Of a stretch of DNA of 64,000 nt, positions 61,177 to 64,000 are shown one piece after another. The notes under the pieces are model-generated. The model had not been told where the DNA came from, searched no databases, and worked only from the letters and a program-made list of their open reading frames with translations. Both the position numbers and the translations under genes were made by a program. Within the stretch, counting starts at the first letter, position 1, and every line of letters begins with the position of its first letter. The stretch is from Streptomyces longhuiensis. GTDB lineage: Bacteria > Actinomycetota > Actinomycetes > Streptomycetales > Streptomycetaceae. The stretch is from NCBI RefSeq assembly GCF_020616555.1, contig NZ_CP085173.1, positions 2,418,001 to 2,482,000 of the forward strand, given 5' to 3'.

Positions 61177-62502
61177 TCAGGACGCGTCGATGAACCGGTC
61201 GAGCACGCGCACACCGAACTTGAGCCCGTCGACCGGAACTCGCTCGTCGACGCCGTGGAACATGCCCGCGAAGTCCAGCTCCGGCGGCAGCTTCAGGGGG
61301 GCGAAGCCGAACCCGCGGATGCCGAGGTCGTCGAAGGACTTGGCGTCGGTGCCGGCGGAGAGCATGTACGGCACCGCGCGGGCGATCGGGTCCTCGGCCT
61401 GGAGCGCCGTCTGCATGGCGTCGACGAGCGCGCCGTCGAAGGTGGTCTCCAGGGCCTTGTCCGCGTGCACGTCCTCGCGCTTCACGTTCGGGCCGAGGAT
61501 GCGGTCGAGATCGGCGAGGAACTCCTCCTCGTAGCCCGGCAGATAGCGGCCGTCGACGTGCGCGGTGGCCTGCCCGGGGATCACGTTCACCTTGTAGCCG
61601 GCGCCGAGCTGCGTCGGATTGGCGGTGTTCTGCAGCGAGGCGCCGATCAGCTTGGCGATGCCGCCGAGCTTGGCGAGCGTCTCGTCCATGTTCTCCGGGT
61701 CGAGCTCGGTGCCGAGCGCGTCGCCGAGCTCGTCGAGGAAGTGCCGCAGCGTCTTGGTGACCCGCACCGGGAACTTGTGCCGCCCCAGGCGCCCGACGGC
61801 CTCGGACAGCTCGGTGATCGCGTTGTCCTTGTGGATCATCGAACCGTGGCCGGCGGTGCCGTCCACGGTCAGCTTCATCCAGTGCATGCCCTTCTGGGCC
61901 GTCTCCACGAGGTAGAGCCGCAGCTTCTCGTTGACGGTGAAGGAGAACCCGCCGACCTCGCTGATCGCCTCCGTGCACCCCTCGAAGAGGTCCGGGTGCT
62001 TGTCGACGAGGTGCCGCGCGCCGTACGTGCCGCCCGCCTCCTCGTCGGCGAGGAAGGCCAGGACGATGTCGCGCGGGGGCTTACGGCCGCTGCGCAGCCG
62101 GTCCCGGACGACCGCGAGGGTCATCGCGTCCATGTCCTTCATGTCGACGGCGCCGCGACCCCAGACGCACCCGTCGGCGATCTCGCCGGAGAACGGGTGG
62201 TGGGTCCAGTCCGCCGCGTTGGCCGGAACGACGTCGGTGTGGCCGTGGATCAGGAGCGCGGGCCGCGAGGGGTCCTCGCCCTGGATCCGGGCGACCGTGG
62301 AGGCCCGGCCCGGGTGGGACTCGAAGATCTTGGGCTCGAGGCCCACCTCGGCGAGCTTCTCCGCCACGTACTCGGCGGCCTTGCGCTCACCGGGGCCCGA
62401 GTGGTCGCCGTAGTTGCTGGTGTCGATCTGGATCAGCTCACGACAGAGGTCGACGACCTCGTCCTCGCCCGAGACCGTCCTGCCCGTGCTCGACTCGCTC
62501 AC
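61177..62502 (-). CDS. M20/M25/M40 family metallo-peptidase
   Basis: A dizinc exopeptidase or amidohydrolase (441 aa) of the ArgE/DapE/CPG2 family. The catalytic motif is LIHGHTDVVPA (His and Asp), the bridging Asp in GRGAVDMKDMDAM, the general-base Glu pair in AFLADEEAGG, a ligand in the dimerisation-flanking EVGGFSF, and the distal His in GMFHGVDERVPV. The substrate could be a dipeptide or N-acyl amino acid. The GTG at 62502 (MSESSTGRT) is preceded by GGAAGGAA; the longer ORF start at 62517 lies over it. Confidence 0.92.
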   Translation of the reverse strand: MSESSTGRTVSGEDEVVDLCRELIQIDTSNYGDHSGPGERKAAEYVAEKLAEVGLEPKIFESHPGRASTVARIQGEDPSRPALLIHGHTDVVPANAADWTHHPFSGEIADGCVWGRGAVDMKDMDAMTLAVVRDRLRSGRKPPRDIVLAFLADEEAGGTYGARHLVDKHPDLFEGCTEAISEVGGFSFTVNEKLRLYLVETAQKGMHWMKLTVDGTAGHGSMIHKDNAITELSEAVGRLGRHKFPVRVTKTLRHFLDELGDALGTELDPENMDETLAKLGGIAKLIGASLQNTANPTQLGAGYKVNVIPGQATAHVDGRYLPGYEEEFLADLDRILGPNVKREDVHADKALETTFDGALVDAMQTALQAEDPIARAVPYMLSAGTDAKSFDDLGIRGFGFAPLKLPPELDFAGMFHGVDERVPVDGLKFGVRVLDRFIDAS

Positions 62503-62690
62503 GCCTGTTCCTTCCACTGTCGTTGCTGGTGGTCCCCCTCATCCTCTCTCTCCGAAGGCCGCGGCCCAAGGGCGGGCGGGGGTCGTCATCCGCCGTTCAC
62601 AGCGAAGAGGTGGCGGGCTCGGGCACCCCTTCGGGCCTGGTAATGTTCTCTCTGTCGCCGCGGGGAACACCCCGCGAAGACAGACACCTT

Positions 62691-62778
62691 GTCCGGGTGG
62701 CGGAATGGCAGACGCGCTAGCTTGAGGTGCTAGTGCCCTTTATCGGGCGTGGGGGTTCAAGTCCCCCCTCGGACACCA
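62691..62778 (+). tRNA. tRNA-Leu (anticodon GAG)
   Basis: An 88-nt class II tRNA gene including encoded CCA. The acceptor GTCCGGG pairs with CTCGGAC (one G-U), the anticodon stem is CTAGC/GCTAG with loop TTGAGGT, giving anticodon GAG, the long variable arm is GTGCCCTTTATCGGGC, and the T-arm is GGGGGTTCAAGTCCCCC. It reads CUC/CUU codons; CUC is a major Leu codon in this genome. It is followed directly by a rho-independent terminator. Confidence 0.97.
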
Positions 62779-62783
62779 GCAGG

Positions 62784-62808
62784 AACCCCAGTCAATCTGG
62801 GGTTTTTT
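62784..62808 (+). terminator. Rho-independent terminator of tRNA-Leu, inside the 3' end of the ROK gene
   Basis: AACCCCAG and CTGGGGTT form an 8-bp stem followed by a six-T run, the only classical intrinsic terminator in the window. On the minus strand the same bases hold the last codons and stop of the ROK regulator gene. Confidence 0.9.
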
Positions 62809-64000
62809 GCATTTCCGGACCCTCTGCCGGACCTCTCTCCGGCCCCCTCCCCGTCAGACGCTCGAAGAGCAGCGGGCGGGCGGCGCGCAGGGCCGTGGTG
62901 ATCGCTCCCAACAGGACCGCGTCCGCTCCCGTCCTGCTGGGCTCGACGCGGGGGCGCAGCGGGGTGAGGCGGTGCAGGGTCTCGGCGACCGTGGCGAGCA
63001 GGAGGTCCGCGCCCTTCCCGACGCCGCCGCCGAGGACCACCAGATCGGGATCGAGGACGGCGGTCACGGAGGCGACGGCGAGGGCGAGGCGCTCGCCCTC
63101 CTGACGTACGGCGGCGAGGGCGGCACGGTCGCCGGTGCGGGCGGCGTCGAAGACTCGCTTGGCAGTGAGCGGCCCGGTCATGCCCAGGACGCGGGCGGCC
63201 CGGACGACGGCGTCGGCGGAGACCGCGTCCTCCAGCATCCCGCGCCGGGGGGCCGCTCCCGAGGCCGGTACGCCGTCCAGTGGCAGGAAGCCGATCTCGC
63301 CCGCGGCGCCGTGCGCGCCGAGGAAGAGTTCGCCGTCGGCGACGACGCCCATGCCGAGGCCGGTGCCGATCAGGACGTACACGAACAGATGACTGTCCTT
63401 GCCCGCGCCGAAGGTGTACTCGCCGAGCGCGGCGAGGTTGGCGTCGTTGTGGACGGAGAGCGGGGTGCCGAGCCGGTCGCGCATGCGCTCGACGAGGCCG
63501 GGGCGGCCCCAGCCGGGCAGGTTGACGGCATAGCGGACCCGGCCGGTGTGGCGGTCGAAGACGCCGGGGGTGGCTACGGCGGTGTGCACGACGTCCGCCT
63601 GGCTCAACCCGGCTTCCGCGAGGGCCTGTTCGGCGCAGGTGACGGCCGCGTCGGCGACCGCTCCCGCGCTGCGGCCGCGGTTGCGTAACTCCGTACGGGA
63701 AACGATCGCGCCCGTCACGTCGGCCACCGCCGTGCGCAGCAGGGCGCGGCCGATGTCGATGCCGAGGACGTGTCCGGCACGAGGGTCGGGTTCGTAGAGG
63801 ACGGCGACGCGTCCCCTGCTCTGCGCGTGGGTGCCGGCCTCGCGGACCAGGCCCGCGCGTTCCAGGGCGGCCAGGGCGGAGGAGACGGTGGGCTTGGACA
63901 GGCCGCTGTCGCGGGCGAGTTGGGCGCGGGAGGCGGGGCCTTCGAGGCGTAGGCGTTCGAGGAGCAGCCATTCGTTGTTGCTGCGCAGGCGCAGGCGGTT
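62792..64000 (-). CDS. ROK family transcriptional regulator (5' end outside the window)
   Basis: A sugar-responsive regulator with an N-terminal winged helix and a C-terminal ROK sugar-kinase-like domain. From the right edge the frame reads NRLRLRSNNEWLLLERLRL, then an HTH (SRAQLARDSGLSKPTVSSALAALERAGLV), then the ROK part with VLGIDIGRALLRTAVADVTG, VHNDANLAALGEYTFG, IGTGLGMGVVADGELFLGAHGAAGEIG and LVVLGGGVGKGADLL. The zinc-binding CxCGxxGC motif of ROK kinases is absent in GVPASGAAPRRGMLE, as in many regulator members. At least 402 codons are present; the start is past position 64000. The stop codon lies in the loop of the tRNA terminator. Confidence 0.92.
   Translation of the reverse strand, partial: NRLRLRSNNEWLLLERLRLEGPASRAQLARDSGLSKPTVSSALAALERAGLVREAGTHAQSRGRVAVLYEPDPRAGHVLGIDIGRALLRTAVADVTGAIVSRTELRNRGRSAGAVADAAVTCAEQALAEAGLSQADVVHTAVATPGVFDRHTGRVRYAVNLPGWGRPGLVERMRDRLGTPLSVHNDANLAALGEYTFGAGKDSHLFVYVLIGTGLGMGVVADGELFLGAHGAAGEIGFLPLDGVPASGAAPRRGMLEDAVSADAVVRAARVLGMTGPLTAKRVFDAARTGDRAALAAVRQEGERLALAVASVTAVLDPDLVVLGGGVGKGADLLLATVAETLHRLTPLRPRVEPSRTGADAVLLGAITTALRAARPLLFERLTGRGPERGPAEGPEMQKTPD

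Noticed and set aside
62641..62690. Promoter of tRNA-Leu
   Set aside because: TAATGT at 62641-62646 could be a -10 box, but no acceptable -35 hexamer lies 16-19 bp upstream, so I did not annotate it.

Overview
The window is a piece of an actinobacterial chromosome, almost certainly from a Streptomyces. The evidence is the very high G+C, the frequent GTG starts, the Pup-proteasome genes, the gyl-type glycerol operon with its IclR regulator, mycothiol ligase MshC, and the chaplins ChpC and ChpH. The order prcB-pup-dop-arc ... metH-gylR-glpF-glpK-glpD ... parJ-mshC-SCO1664 family-DUF3090 ... chpC-chpH follows the conserved Streptomyces core as I remember it from S. coelicolor (about SCO1644 to SCO1675). 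Locus comparisons are from memory, not from a search.

Regions. 1-4.6 kb: proteasome and pupylation locus (prcB partial, pup, dop, arc), with the frameshifted 3' remnant of an endonuclease VII-like gene between pup and prcB. 4.8-14.7 kb: ferredoxin, a secreted hypothetical, TrmI, an M50/CBS protease, a RecB-like Fe-S nuclease, a response regulator, two tandem peptide-binding lipoproteins with no permeases, and a HAD phosphatase. 14.9-23.8 kb: metH and, divergently, the glycerol system gylR / glpF-glpK-glpD; a 12-bp element is repeated ahead of gylR and of glpF. 24-46.8 kb: an accessory catabolic island. 46.9-64 kb: core again (parJ-like, mshC, SRPBCC protein, SCO1664 family, DUF3090, phosphatase, CorA, ferritin-like protein, F420 oxidoreductase, aldo/keto reductase, a degenerate RecD-like protein, chaplins, M20 peptidase, tRNA-Leu, partial ROK regulator).

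The island sits where glpD and parJ adjoin in my recollection of the core. It holds (a) a three-subunit molybdenum hydroxylase of the CO/xanthine dehydrogenase family with CoxG-like and XdhC-like accessory proteins; (b) a one-direction run of ten enzyme-type genes plus a 74-aa protein and a transporter: aldehyde dehydrogenase, extradiol dioxygenase, aspartate dehydrogenase-like protein, alpha/beta hydrolase, cupin, two SDRs, ThDP enzyme, FMN/2Fe-2S reductase, the small protein, Rieske oxygenase and MFS carrier; (c) a second MFS transporter facing away; and (d) three regulators: MarR, FadR-type GntR and a TetR-MarR fusion. The parts suggest uptake, hydroxylation, ring cleavage and processing of an aromatic or N-heteroaromatic compound. 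Substrate and route cannot be read from sequence. Similar sequence blocks in the two divergent promoters (30.24 and 34.31 kb) suggest that the molybdenum hydroxylase and the oxygenase operon are controlled together.

Boundaries of control are unusually visible: near-perfect G+C-rich stem-loops follow most transcription units and are listed as terminators.
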